A stretch of 64,000 nt of DNA, from positions 87,185,225 to 87,249,224 of the forward strand of contig CM058042.1 in the NCBI GenBank assembly GCA_030169165.1, in the 5' to 3' direction. The notes under the pieces are model-generated. The model worked only from the letters and a program-made list of their open reading frames with translations, made no database searches and had not been told where the DNA came from. The first letter of the stretch is position 1; the number at the start of each line of letters is the position of its first letter. Shown piece after piece: positions 48,210 through 58,618 of the stretch. Origin of the DNA: Centaurea solstitialis. Taxonomy: Eukaryota; Streptophyta; Magnoliopsida; Asterales; Asteraceae. Made by a program: the position numbers and the translations under genes.

Positions 48210-51022
48210 GTTTTCTTTTTATTAATTATTTACATTGTCAAGGAAGTCTACCAATGTGGATGGATTGGTAAAGATTAGGTTGGTTTAAGTAAAATAGTGG
48301 AAAACTGATGTAACGTTAATGTGACCATTGGCAAGATTGACAAGGAGGTCTATAGATACGGATGGTCTAAGGAATTGGATGCAAGCTTCTAGATTTGACC
48401 ATAATTCACAATGTTGACTATCCTTATTTTCCATGTATGGCACGATGACAAAGTGACAACCATTCCTTCCTATCTCTCTTTTGCTTTTTTGTTTAGTTTC
48501 TTAATAAAATTAGGTTTTGTTTTAAGCTAGGATTAGACTTTAAATTTCATAATTATCTTTAGGTTTAATTTACTTTTATGTAATTATCTTTTTTCTTAGT
48601 TTAGGATTATAAATAGGATATGATATTTTCAATTGTACAAAAGTTTTTTTAATCAATATAATTCTTCCTCTTGAAAGTTTTAGAGATTAAATTCTTGTTT
48701 GAGTTTTATGTTTACAATTCTCGCCAAAGAGTTTAGATTTCCTCAACTAATTTGTCGACTCTATCACGATAATGTATCTATATTTAGAATCCAAAACTAA
48801 GTTGGGAACCACCGTCTCGCATGCCGTCATCGTATATAAGCAGGATACCCCAAAAATTCATACTTTTGTAGACTTACTAGTCTCCATAGATTTTTTAAAG
48901 TTTCAAAACTTAAACTAATATATTTATTTATCTAATATTTTCATAAACTTGCAGGATATCACATTTACTTTTGTAGCAAGGTGGAATCTTTAATGTTTTT
49001 AGAAGTGTTTTTGAATTGTTATTGTTAAGGGAGCCATATAGTGAGTATACATAGTTGTGCCCCACATCATCAGGTTGTTTATAGAGGAATAGGCGAACAT
49101 CGTTTTTTACCGTAATGTTTTTGGTATTTGTGATTTTAATACATCGTTCACATTTGTTTGGATTAGATTGAAAGAAAACACATGACTCAAGTTATGCGAA
49201 GTTGTAAATAATCCAACTTTTGTTTTCCCTTTCTTCGGTTAAGTATGCATAATTAGACATTATTGTTTTCAGTTGTTTAGTATTATACATTTGGAATTGA
49301 ATAAATATTATCTTTGTGATGTTGTATACGTAAAACCCTTTCTATTAAAACTTACGGTTTATTATATGATGATTTTGAACTTTTCATCATCATACCTCCT
49401 CTACGTCCTTGAGTGAATTTTGGGTTTATATCCTAACACAAGTTATTGGTTATATAGTAACTTTTTGATTAAAAGTATTTATGCGCATGCACAACTTAGA
49501 AATGATATTGAATGTGTGCTTACAGTATCTTAAAAGCAAGATTCTCGATCCTAAAGTAGAAGACTTCTTACATATTTTTAATTCAAAGCTCTCATCTTTT
49601 GTGGTACATAATTTTATAAGAAAATTAAATATTCACGAATAATTGTTTATGGAAAGCGACGAGTAGACTATATTTAACAATGAAGCGGAAAATTAAGAAA
49701 TTGGAGAAGAAAGATTTAATGGTTGACAATTGGGTGTTGAACTGTTGATAGCACAAAATATAAGACAATTAGGTGTTGCATTAGAAAATTGCAAGCCACT
49801 TGACAAATGCATATATTAAAAATCGTAATCAAACAATGAGGTTAGGTTATTAAATATTATTGAAATGAGGTCATCGTATTCATATCGTTTATGCTATTTT
49901 GTTGTATTAATATTTTTTTCATTTCATCAAATTATTATTATCTTATTCATAAGCTTAAAACGATAAAATTCTCTTATTCAACACAGAAAAACAAATAACA
50001 ATTTTATTGAGATAGATTAATTCTTACAAACAACTTTATATTTTTCAAGTATTCATAGAAAAAAATCGAACAACTGATTTCATGGTTTATAGAACAAGCG
50101 CAAAATAATTTTCGTCCAATATGATGCGTACTTTCATCAAGACACCACAAGACAAACTTCATGTGAACATCAAATATAAGCATTGCTATGAAAAGGTTTG
50201 AGATATCAACAAGGAATGATCTTTAGATGAAAACATCAATCCAAACCGATACAAAGGTACACTTATGATAATCATGTTCCAATTATCGAACTTGAGTCAC
50301 ATTCGAACCAAGTCTTGGCCTATATCATTTCATTTCCCTATTGTTTGGTATATGGTTTACATCTAATTCAAACGAACTTGAGTTTTTTGTTCTAAGTCAT
50401 CTCAGGATCATTAAAGAATTTTCATCTTCAAGACCCATGAGATCGGTCGGTATACACTAAAACTAGTATGGACAACCATGATTGCAAAAAATATATATAG
50501 TGTGTGGTCGCTATTTGCAACATAAAAGAGTTATAATGAGAAAGGTAAGAAGGGCTCTCCACTATTTGATCAAATCCTAACTGAAGAGAATCAATCAATT
50601 TTTAAAGGGTAACACAATTCCTAAATGGGCATGAGATTAAAAACGATGACAAGTCGATACCCCCTTTTACACTTCTCCACTTACCTCTTATTCTCATACA
50701 ATTATTCCGCTTTAATGATAATAGCATTTAAACTCGTATTTTTAAATTAACTATGGGGGTTGCTATCCCATTTCCAGTTATAGCTTTTCTCCACTCATGT
50801 TATAAATGACTCTCTCTACATTGTGTCCCACCCACCTATAGAAAACATAATTTTACAACAGTTCCCTCATATTAATTTTCATACAAAAACTGTTGGCAAA
50901 TAAATGATTTTTTTTTTTTTCATATAAAAATAGATTCTTGATAAAGATAGATGATTATTTGAGAAAATAATTAAAAGAATATTGGAGGAAACTGCTCATA
51001 AGCAATCACGAAAGTTCGTAAT
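48210..51022. other. Intergenic, no gene recognised
   Basis: A long AT-rich stretch without convincing open frames or transposon termini that I can identify. Confidence 0.5.
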
Positions 51023-51042
51023 TGAAGTCAAATATGTTGTGA
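51023..51042 (+). other. Second copy of the shared 20-bp block upstream of an F-box gene
   Basis: Exact match of 33525-33544, about 2.4 kb before F-box gene 2 (the other copy is about 4.4 kb before gene 1). Confidence 0.5.
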
Positions 51043-51611
51043 GACCAATGGCCTTTTTGGACTTATAAAATTCAAAAGGCAGCTATTGCGTGACGAATCT
51101 GACCCTTATATCCATCCTTTTCTCAATTATTTCTTATTTATTTAACAATAAATCCTTCCCATGAGTGAAACTATAAGTACTTTTTTAAACCAAAAACGGA
51201 TTAAATTATTTTTTTTATTTAAAACTGAAATGCTTTCATGACGAAAGCAAAATATTTTCAAAACCAAAAATAGTTTTTTAAAATTTTATAATAAAGCCAT
51301 CCATGACAAAAGCAGAAGCAAATATAATAAAGATACAAAAAACAATGACGAAAGGATAGTATCATATTAAACAAAGATAAAACAAACCAATATTAATTTT
51401 TTTTTCAAAAACAGTAATTTCTAAATGGATTTATTGTGTGTATTATAATATATGTGTAGCTAGATTAAAACGTTTATAAGGATGTGAGTACCTCCCTAGT
51501 GGGATCTGCGGGATTCTGCTTCCAGCAAGCTCAATCGGGATGGGGTACAGGGTGCGCGGGCTCATTGACATGGGCTTTGTAGTCGGTTTCCCCAAACCAT
51601 CCAAACCGATC

Positions 51612-51717
51612 CTCTCTCTCTCTCTCTCTCTCTCTTACTCCTTTCTCTCTACACTCCTCTCTCTATCTCTCTCTCCTCTCTCCCTTCTTTTATTATTTAA
51701 TATATATATATATATAT
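51612..51717. repeat. (CT)n and (TA)n microsatellites
   Basis: CT run 51612-51634, degenerate CT-rich sequence to about 51690, then a TA run 51699-51717. The open frame at 51540-51803 is translated microsatellite. Confidence 0.9.
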
Positions 51718-51719
51718 TG

Positions 51720-53399
51720 GTTATTCGGTTTTGTGGGTTACGGTACTTGGTAAAGTGGGTTTATTGTGGATTTATAGTAAAACTGATATGGTCAATAGCC
51801 TAAGACCATAATTGTATCAGTAAATAAATTTTATTAGGTTTATCAAAAGAATTTTATTAGGTCGATTAACTTTGTCGTAAGAGCATTCATAATGAAGATT
51901 TTTACTGATTCTTTTGTGGTTGTTGGATTCTCCATAGCAAGACAAAAGTTTTTTACTAGCACTCATGTGGTTGAAGAAGAACTCGATTTCTTGTACAATT
52001 TTGTTATCCAATTATCATTTTACTTATTATTTTGTTATTTCTTAATCATTTTATTTTCTACAAAACATATATGTTATTTTGATATTAAAAATAAATAGAT
52101 TGTAAAGTTTTTTTAAAACTTTTTGTAAATTATTTCTTGTAACTTTTTATACAAAAGAATATAAACCCATTTGCAACTCTGTCAGCTTTCACAAAAGAAT
52201 ATAACTTTTTATGAAAATTATCTTTATATATATTTTTTATAGTTAAATGGTGCCACCGTTTAAAAAAAGTTCTAAATTCGTCAGTGACAAATCCTCCAAC
52301 AATGCATGTCTCTAAAACATTAACCGACAAATCCCCAATCAAACCTCCTCATATCCTATCCTCACACTCCTTATTTCCTATTAATGGTAGTACAAGCTCT
52401 CTATCATAAGCATTCAATGATCTTCTAAGTTAATAGTTAAAATTTTGAATATTTAAAAGTTGGAGTGTTTGAAAAGTAAACTTGAAAGGAAAAGTCGGAG
52501 TGTTTGTAGAATGGACCTATGAAGGACCTTGCAATGTTCCGTCCACATCGGCAACCAATTCTCATAGGTAACATCTTTTTTGCGACATGAAATATGTACT
52601 GGGTAAAACTATGAGGGGAGCTTTGGAATATCTAGAAATTAGAAGGGACAACAACCAAAAAAGCGAAATGATTCTTGAAATCCCAGTGCTAACTTATTAT
52701 CTCCGAGTGGGCTTTGTTGCATCCGCTCAACAAATTCGCAATTGAGTTTTTTTGGAGGTATAATTGGTACAACTGCTAACCTTTGAGGGTGCTCCAACAT
52801 ATTAGAAAATATAGGAACATCAAGCAAAAAATCAAAAAAAAAAAAATCTTTAAATCAAGCAAAAAAAAAACCGAAAAAAATCTCACGAAATTAACCACAA
52901 GACCAAAAAAGTATCTCGAAATCGACCAACAAACTTTAAACTCTCATGAAATAATAAAATTCGGCTAAAAAGAGATCGAGCTACTTCACTAACCTCTTCT
53001 CAACAAAAACCTTATGTCCGTTACTGATGAAATCAATCGATAACCAAACAAATATTTTAAAATCAACCAAAAAACTTAAAAAGTCATCCAAAACTGTAAA
53101 ATTCAGTTAAAAACACAAAATGCAGCCTAATGCTCAAAAGGTCAAGTCCGTTAAAAAAGACACTTTCTTAACAACGTCTAACTACTGTGAAATTAAATTA
53201 TCTTGAGAAACGTTTAACTCTACCTAATAGGCTAGTACTAGGCTAGTATTCATATTGTAGTAGTACAGGGGCTTAAATCGAGACATCATAAAACTAAAAG
53301 GGTGCTTTCTGCAAATACTCATTTTACAAAATGAATATAAACCCATTCGCACCTCCCTCCCCTTTCACAAACTCCACCCGCCATTGTTGAACTAAATCC
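51720..53399. other. Upstream region of F-box gene 2
   Basis: No second gene recognised. Short frames at 51892-52098 and 52639-52827 have no domain. A run of A near 52840-52870 is noted. A weak TATA is listed separately. Confidence 0.5.
53334..53343 (+). promoter_or_regulatory. Probable TATA box of F-box gene 2
   Basis: AATATAAACC lies about 60 bp before the ATG, the same spacing as in F-box gene 1. Confidence 0.5.
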
Positions 53400-54383
53400 A
53401 TGGCGATCGCAGAAATCCATAAAGAAATCATTCAAACCCGCATATTGACCAGACTCGACGGTCAAACCCTCTCCGCCGCCGCCTGCGTCTCTTCCCAGCT
53501 CCGATCACTCTGCTCCGACGACCAACTCTGGTCCGATATCTGCTCCTCCAATTGGCCATCCACCGATCACCCGTTGGTCCGGCAGGCAATCTCCAATTTC
53601 CCCTCCGGCCACCGCTCCTTCTTCTCCGACTCCTTCCCGTCCCCCTCCCACCGCCTCACCACCACCACCACCACCGCACCACCACAAATAGTCTCCGCCG
53701 TTGACCTCTGGTACCACGGGGAGCTCGTGTTCTCGAAGGTCGAATCCACGGACACCGCGCCCGACAGCGAATGGTTCCGATCGGCTCCGTTCCGAATCGA
53801 CCTTCTCGAACCGAAGGAGATCGTTCCCTCGGAGGTTAAATTCTCCGGGGACGACCGCGAAATGCAGTCGGATCTCGAGAAAAACATTACGTTGAGCTGG
53901 ATCGTGATCGACCCGACCGGGAACCGGGCGGTCAACGTGTCTAGCGTGGAACCAGTTTCCGTACAACGGAACTGGTTGACCGACGACATAGAGTTGACCT
54001 TTGCCGTGGTGGCCATTAGAGACGATGGCCACCACGACGAGGAGCACGTGAGCTGCAACATAGAGGTCACGTGCGGGGTGAAGGAAGGGAGTGGGGAGGT
54101 GTATGTTAGTGGGGTGGGTTTGACCGTACAGGATTTGGATGGGAAGTGTTTGAGTGGGGAGGGTAGTATGGTAATTTTGCAAGGGTTGACTGCCAGTCAA
54201 CGCCGGAGCAGGAGGTATGACGGCGGCGGCGGAGTGGACCAGAAAGAGAGGTACGAGGAGTTTGTTGAGAGGGGGAAAAAGAGAAAAGAGGAAAGGGAGA
54301 GGAGAGAGAGGCGGCTTGACATGGTGTGTGTTGCTAGTGGGATGGCTTTCTTGATGGCATTTTGGTCATTTGCTCTTTGGTGA
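53400..54383 (+). CDS. F-box protein, At2g27310/At2g36090-like, copy 2
   Basis: This 327-residue intronless paralogue is about 70% identical to copy 1 by eye (44 of the first 60 residues). The F-box covers residues 5-50 (IHKEIIQTRILTRLDGQTL, LWSDICSSNWPS). The central region keeps FPSGHRSFFSDSFP, VSAVDLWYHGELVFSKVEST, APFRIDLLEPKEIVP, LSWIVIDP and VQRNWLTDDIELTFAVV. A charged Arg/Glu-rich stretch (about 277-305) precedes a hydrophobic tail (LDMVCVASGMAFLMAFWSFALW, 306-327). It is predicted to be an SCF substrate receptor. Both copies are complete with no disabling change, so both are probably functional. Differences are concentrated in the linker around residues 85-97 and at 265-300. The coding sequence is GC-rich, and an antisense 231-codon frame across it is a shadow. 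Confidence 0.93.
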   Translation: MAIAEIHKEIIQTRILTRLDGQTLSAAACVSSQLRSLCSDDQLWSDICSSNWPSTDHPLVRQAISNFPSGHRSFFSDSFPSPSHRLTTTTTTAPPQIVSAVDLWYHGELVFSKVESTDTAPDSEWFRSAPFRIDLLEPKEIVPSEVKFSGDDREMQSDLEKNITLSWIVIDPTGNRAVNVSSVEPVSVQRNWLTDDIELTFAVVAIRDDGHHDEEHVSCNIEVTCGVKEGSGEVYVSGVGLTVQDLDGKCLSGEGSMVILQGLTASQRRSRRYDGGGGVDQKERYEEFVERGKKRKEERERRERRLDMVCVASGMAFLMAFWSFALW

Positions 54384-54924
54384 ATTATATTCATCACGAA
54401 TTCCGACATCATTCAAGTTCATCATCTGCAACAATGGTATGGGGATTGCTATTCGAACCCTTGTATAGATATCAAATCATTTTGTATAAACAAATTGTCG
54501 GTAAAGTTGAAAAGAAGTGTAATTAAATGTACCATGATTGTAAATTACAATCTTTATAATTTTAAGACACGTTTGATTTGTTATGTTGATAACTAAATTT
54601 CATTCCAATTTTACGTTTGAATTATAGAACAATTTGAGTTTTAATAAGAAAAATCCTACAAGTATCGGTATAGAGGAGTGTTAATTTTGTATAAAGACAA
54701 ACTAATTAGTTTACATATCAAAAATTACCAATTAAATTGATACCAATTTAGTTAGTATCAATTTAATTGATTGTTAGTACATTACAAATTATTGAAGTTA
54801 GGTCTGTCCATGATGCAGAGTGTTGCATGCCATGGTAATATACTATATATATATATAGAGGGAAGTTCATTTAAAAACCATAAAAACTCAAGGTTTTTTA
54901 GCTTAAATTAACGATATATATATT
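54384..54924. other. Downstream of F-box gene 2
   Basis: AT-rich sequence with a short TA run near 54843-54858. No gene recognised. Confidence 0.6.
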
Positions 54925-55193
54925 GGTTGTGTTTGGCAAAATAGTTGATGGTTGATAAACTAGTCGATATATGATAAGCTAGCCTGGTAACTAATAGGAT
55001 AGCTTATCAATAAATTATGTTTGGCAAAAACTAGCTTATGATTATGGAAAATGATGAAAAAGAGCATCTTGGTGTATGATAATTAATATTAGTATAATTG
55101 GAAAAAACTACAAAAAACTCCCGAAATACTACTCCAACTAACGTTTCTATAAGCTAGCTTATGGTCCATCCAAACATGTACTAGCTTATAAGC
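54925..55193. mobile_element. Shortened relative of the Tourist-like MITE at 44649
   Basis: GGTTGTGTTTGGCAAAATAG at the left, then GATAAGCTAGCCTGGTAACT, AAAACTAGCTTATGATTATG and TAAGCTAGCTTATGG match the 44649 element in order. The right inverted end is incomplete (CATCCAAACATGTACTAGC), so this copy is truncated or decayed. Confidence 0.7.
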
Positions 55194-55429
55194 ATGGACG
55201 AATCTCTATTGGTGGCATCGTTCCTCCACCGTAAGGTAAAATTTATAGGTTTGTGAAAGACGCAACCATATTATTTTAGAATGTGCAACCGTATTCATAA
55301 TCAACCAAAAAAACAAACAAAGCTCTTGAAATCAACCAAAAAACCCCAAAAACCTTGTGTAAACAACTTAAATAGTCACTCGAAATCATTAAAACAAGGG
55401 GAGTTAATTTGAGGGCATGAAGAGTACTC

Positions 55430-55561
55430 AATCCTTGGGCTGGTCTAGTCATAAACTTGACCCGCCTCTAGGTCCAGCGTAAGCTGGGCCGAGACAGTGA
55501 CGAATTAGTGAGTTGTCCTTAATTCGATGCTGCTATGCCTTCTAAGCAAAAAAAAAAAAAA
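55430..55561 (+). repeat. Possible 5'-truncated SINE with A-tail
   Basis: A GC-richer block (GGGCTGGTCTAGTC, GACCCGCCTCTAGGTCC, GCTGGGCCGAGACAG) ends in a 15-base A-run at 55547-55561. No A or B box is present. It may be the 3' part of a SINE. Confidence 0.35.
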
Positions 55562-55631
55562 ACATACATGAGTAGAAAAAAGTTGGTATAATTATACTTG
55601 ATTGATTGTAGTATAAAAGTTAATACTTATA

Positions 55632-56824
55632 TCTATATATATATATATATTAAAGAAAGGTTTTTGCTGATGTCATGATTATGAAATTGAGCCATTTGAT
55701 TGGCCAATTAAAAAAGAATCATCAAATGATGATGTCATCAATTATTTTTATTATTTTAATACCATAATTATCTTTATAATTTACATTTTTTTATCCTTAG
55801 AATTATTTGATTAAATTACTTTTTATCCATTAGTTTCTCATCTTTCACTTTACATCCTTATCATTTTAAGATAATAATATCTATTAATTAAAATGTATTA
55901 AAATTTTTGTTTTTTCTTTTTAATAAATTATACCATTATAATCGTCTCGACAATACCTTCAAAATGAGTTTAATATTGAATATTTTTTTAATTTAACTAC
56001 ATTATTAAAATTAGATATAAATTAATTTGTTTAGATTTTATTACAATTCTATTCTTGATATTCTTGAAATTTAAAGATTTTATCTTTTTAACCTAAGTAT
56101 TTTTATAGATTACTTATAAGTAATTAAAATTTATTTTATTTAAAACTCCATTGTTGCTATTCTTGAAATTTAAAGATTATATCTTTTTAATCTAACTGTT
56201 TTTATAGATTATTTATAAGTAATTAATTTTTTATTTAAAATTCTACAAAAAAAACACTACATATTTTATTTTTGAATCCCTCCGGTTATAAAAATAGATA
56301 TAAATTAATTTGTTTAGATTTTATTACAATTCTATTCTTCATATTCTTGAAACTTAAAGATTTCATCTTGTTAACCTAATTATTTTTATATATTATTTAT
56401 AAGTAATGAAATTATTTTATTTAAAACTCAATTGTTAATATTCTTGAAATTTAAAGATTCCATCTTTTTAATCTAACTATTTTTGTAGATTATTTATAAA
56501 TAATTATATTTTATTTTATTTAAAATCCTACAAATCAAAACACTACACATATTTTATTTCTGAATCCCTACAGTTTTAAACTCATTCATGAAATTCAAAT
56601 CTTTTGACAAAAGAATAATAAATTTTCAATTTTTAAAATTTTAACCGCTATTAGATAACTAAAATATCTATTGTAATAAGCAATTATAATGTTAATTGTC
56701 GTATAACATATAATTTACATAAGTATTTAAATGGTAATGACAATTGTCATGTAAATGTCTATTCTTATTAAAAATTAAAATAACATGTTTCAAATGCCCG
56801 TATAATATACGGGTCATTAACTAG
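55632..56824 (+). mobile_element. Small non-autonomous Helitron, copy 2
   Basis: TCTATATATATATATATATT after host A (55631); 3' hairpin CCCGTATAATATACGGG, TCATTAA, CTAG (56821-56824) before host T. It is homologous along its length with 34322-35880 and has the same 3' end (GGGTCATTAACTAG against GGGCCATTAACTAG). It lacks the Tourist insertion and has an internal 283-bp tandem duplication. Confidence 0.92.
56013..56578. repeat. Tandem duplication, 2 x 283 bp, within Helitron copy 2
   Basis: AGATATAAATTAATTTGTTT starts both units (56013 and 56296), which remain closely similar to TTTTGAATCCCT at their ends. Confidence 0.9.
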
Positions 56825-56929
56825 TATAATAATAAAAAAGAAAACATGATATCATGTCATGTTCATCCAAAATATAGTATATTTATAGTAATGTTTTGAA
56901 ATAAGTTGACTTTTTTTAGGGAGCTTTAC

Positions 56930-57062
56930 CGGTATACCCAAAGCCCCACCCCCACTTTGCAACCATACCCCCAAAAGGCCGTTATAAGGGCCGTTATACC
57001 AAAACGTCGTTATAACGCACCAAAACACCGTTATAACGGCGTAACGGTGTGGGTATAGTTGT
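56930..57062. repeat. CGTTATAACG-rich palindromic patch
   Basis: CCGTTATAAGGGCCGTTATA, CGTCGTTATAACG and CCGTTATAACGGCG follow one another within about 60 bp, bounded by GGGAGCTTTACCGG and GTGGGTATAGTTG. It is self-complementary and probably the remnant of a small transposon; no target duplication was found. Confidence 0.6.
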
Positions 57063-57820
57063 TTCTTATTTTTAAGTAATATTTAAAGAAAAATAGAATT
57101 TAATTAAATTTCAAAATAGTATAAAACCAAATATATTATTTAAACAAAGAATAAATCTAAATATAAATATTAATGTTACATGTTCTTCAAGGAAAAATAG
57201 GTGATCATTTGCTCTGTTTCTAAACCATATCAAATACAATATCTTTTATTTGATTGAAAGTTTGATCACATTATTCTATTATAACATCTTCAAATCAATC
57301 AATACCATGTTATTATTATATTTAGAGAAGTTATACTTTTTCTTTGTCTATGTCGGCATGTCGCCATTCATTAATTATTTTAAACTAATTACCATTTTAG
57401 ATTTGGTTCCTATAACTAATTTGTGTTAAAAAAGTCCATTAAGTCGGGGCCTTTTGATTTGTTTATCGTTAATTTAATTTTAAATTAAGATTACATTACA
57501 TGAGATTCATTTGTAAACCATTAAAAGGGTGTAAGCCTATGTAAACCAATTCACACCATTGATTTTCAAAAACGTTTTCATATTTCACATTTCTATATTT
57601 CCATAATCAATGACTTACCATATATTTCACTTTCCATGTTTTTTATGAATCCATATGCCCCTTTGATTTTTTTGATAAACGGCTATGATTAGTTTACACG
57701 GTTTACACCCTTTTAGTGGTTTATAAATGAACCTCCATCTATTACACAATATATATATATATATATATAGGCAAAATATTGTGTAAAAGGTTGAGTTTAA
57801 AGTAAGTATGAAAGTTGATT
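57063..57820. other. Intergenic, no gene recognised
   Basis: AT-rich sequence with a TA microsatellite at 57750-57769. The antisense frame 57627-57914 runs over the microsatellite and is not gene-like. Confidence 0.55.
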
Positions 57821-58053
57821 TGATTCCTTGATCATATTTTAATCTCACCCCTTCGAATTGTGTTTTAGAAGGAAATTGATCTAATGCATCTTTGTAAACA
57901 TTATCTTGTTGCATCTCCTCGTATTGTGCACCTATTTGAATCCTTGGTCATATTTTAATTGCATTCCTTCCCTGGATTGTGTTTTAGAAAGGAATTGATC
58001 TGATGCATCTTAGTACACATTATCTCGTTGCATCTCCTCCTAATGTGCACCTA
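57821..58053. repeat. Tandem repeat, 2 x 117 bp
   Basis: TGA(T/A)TCCTTG(A/G)TCATATTTTAAT starts both units (57821, 57938), and each contains TTGTGTTTTAGAA and GTTGCATCTCCTC. It is followed by CTCACGTTTCTCACG and TTTTCACCGAAACTCAA, words shared with about 39515-39570. Confidence 0.85.
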
Positions 58054-58410
58054 TTTCTCACGTTTCTCACGTTAACCTTAACTTTTCACCGAAACTCAAT
58101 ACTGTATATTATAGTTTGAAATTCTATTTTGTCCAGATGGCTATCGTCATACAATTTGAACAAAAATAAATATTTGTCAAGATCCGTAAAACAGAAAAGG
58201 AGAAGAAGAGGGTACGAGTTGAGATTGTTACCACAAAATGTGTTGCATGAGTTATTTATACGCATTAACCACGAGCATCACATAAACAATTAAATTGTAT
58301 AGAGGGGTTAAAATTTCTAATTTCTTAGGGGATGAAAGGTTGGGGATCGGGGATGGGAATTAAGATCCTCCGTGCCATTGCTATCTTTATTGGTATATTT
58401 TTTTGGGGAT

Positions 58411-58618
58411 GGATTCAAATGAAAACTCAAATTTAATTGCAAACGTGAAAACAACCGAGAGTGCACCTTGTATTCTATTCAGTCTGAATAAAGCTGTATT
58501 ATTCACCATGAATAATAACATTCAGTCTGAACAATCTTGTACACACTGAATGTGACACATGATACACTTTCGGTTGTCCGCACATTTGCAATTAGATTTG
58601 AGTTTGCAGCCGAACTTT
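58411..58618. mobile_element. MITE copy F (TTCAAATG family)
   Basis: ATTCAAATGAAAACTCAAAT and TTGCAAACGTGAAAACAACCG at the left are mirrored by CGGTTGTCCGCACATTTGCAA and GATTTGAGTTTGCAGCCGAAC at the right. The core has TTCAGTCTGAATAAAG, as in copy E. Confidence 0.85.

Noticed and set aside
53505..54200. 231-codon antisense frame
   Set aside because: Shadow of the GC-rich F-box gene 2; the sense strand has the conserved family protein. The same applies to 38020-38409 across gene 1.
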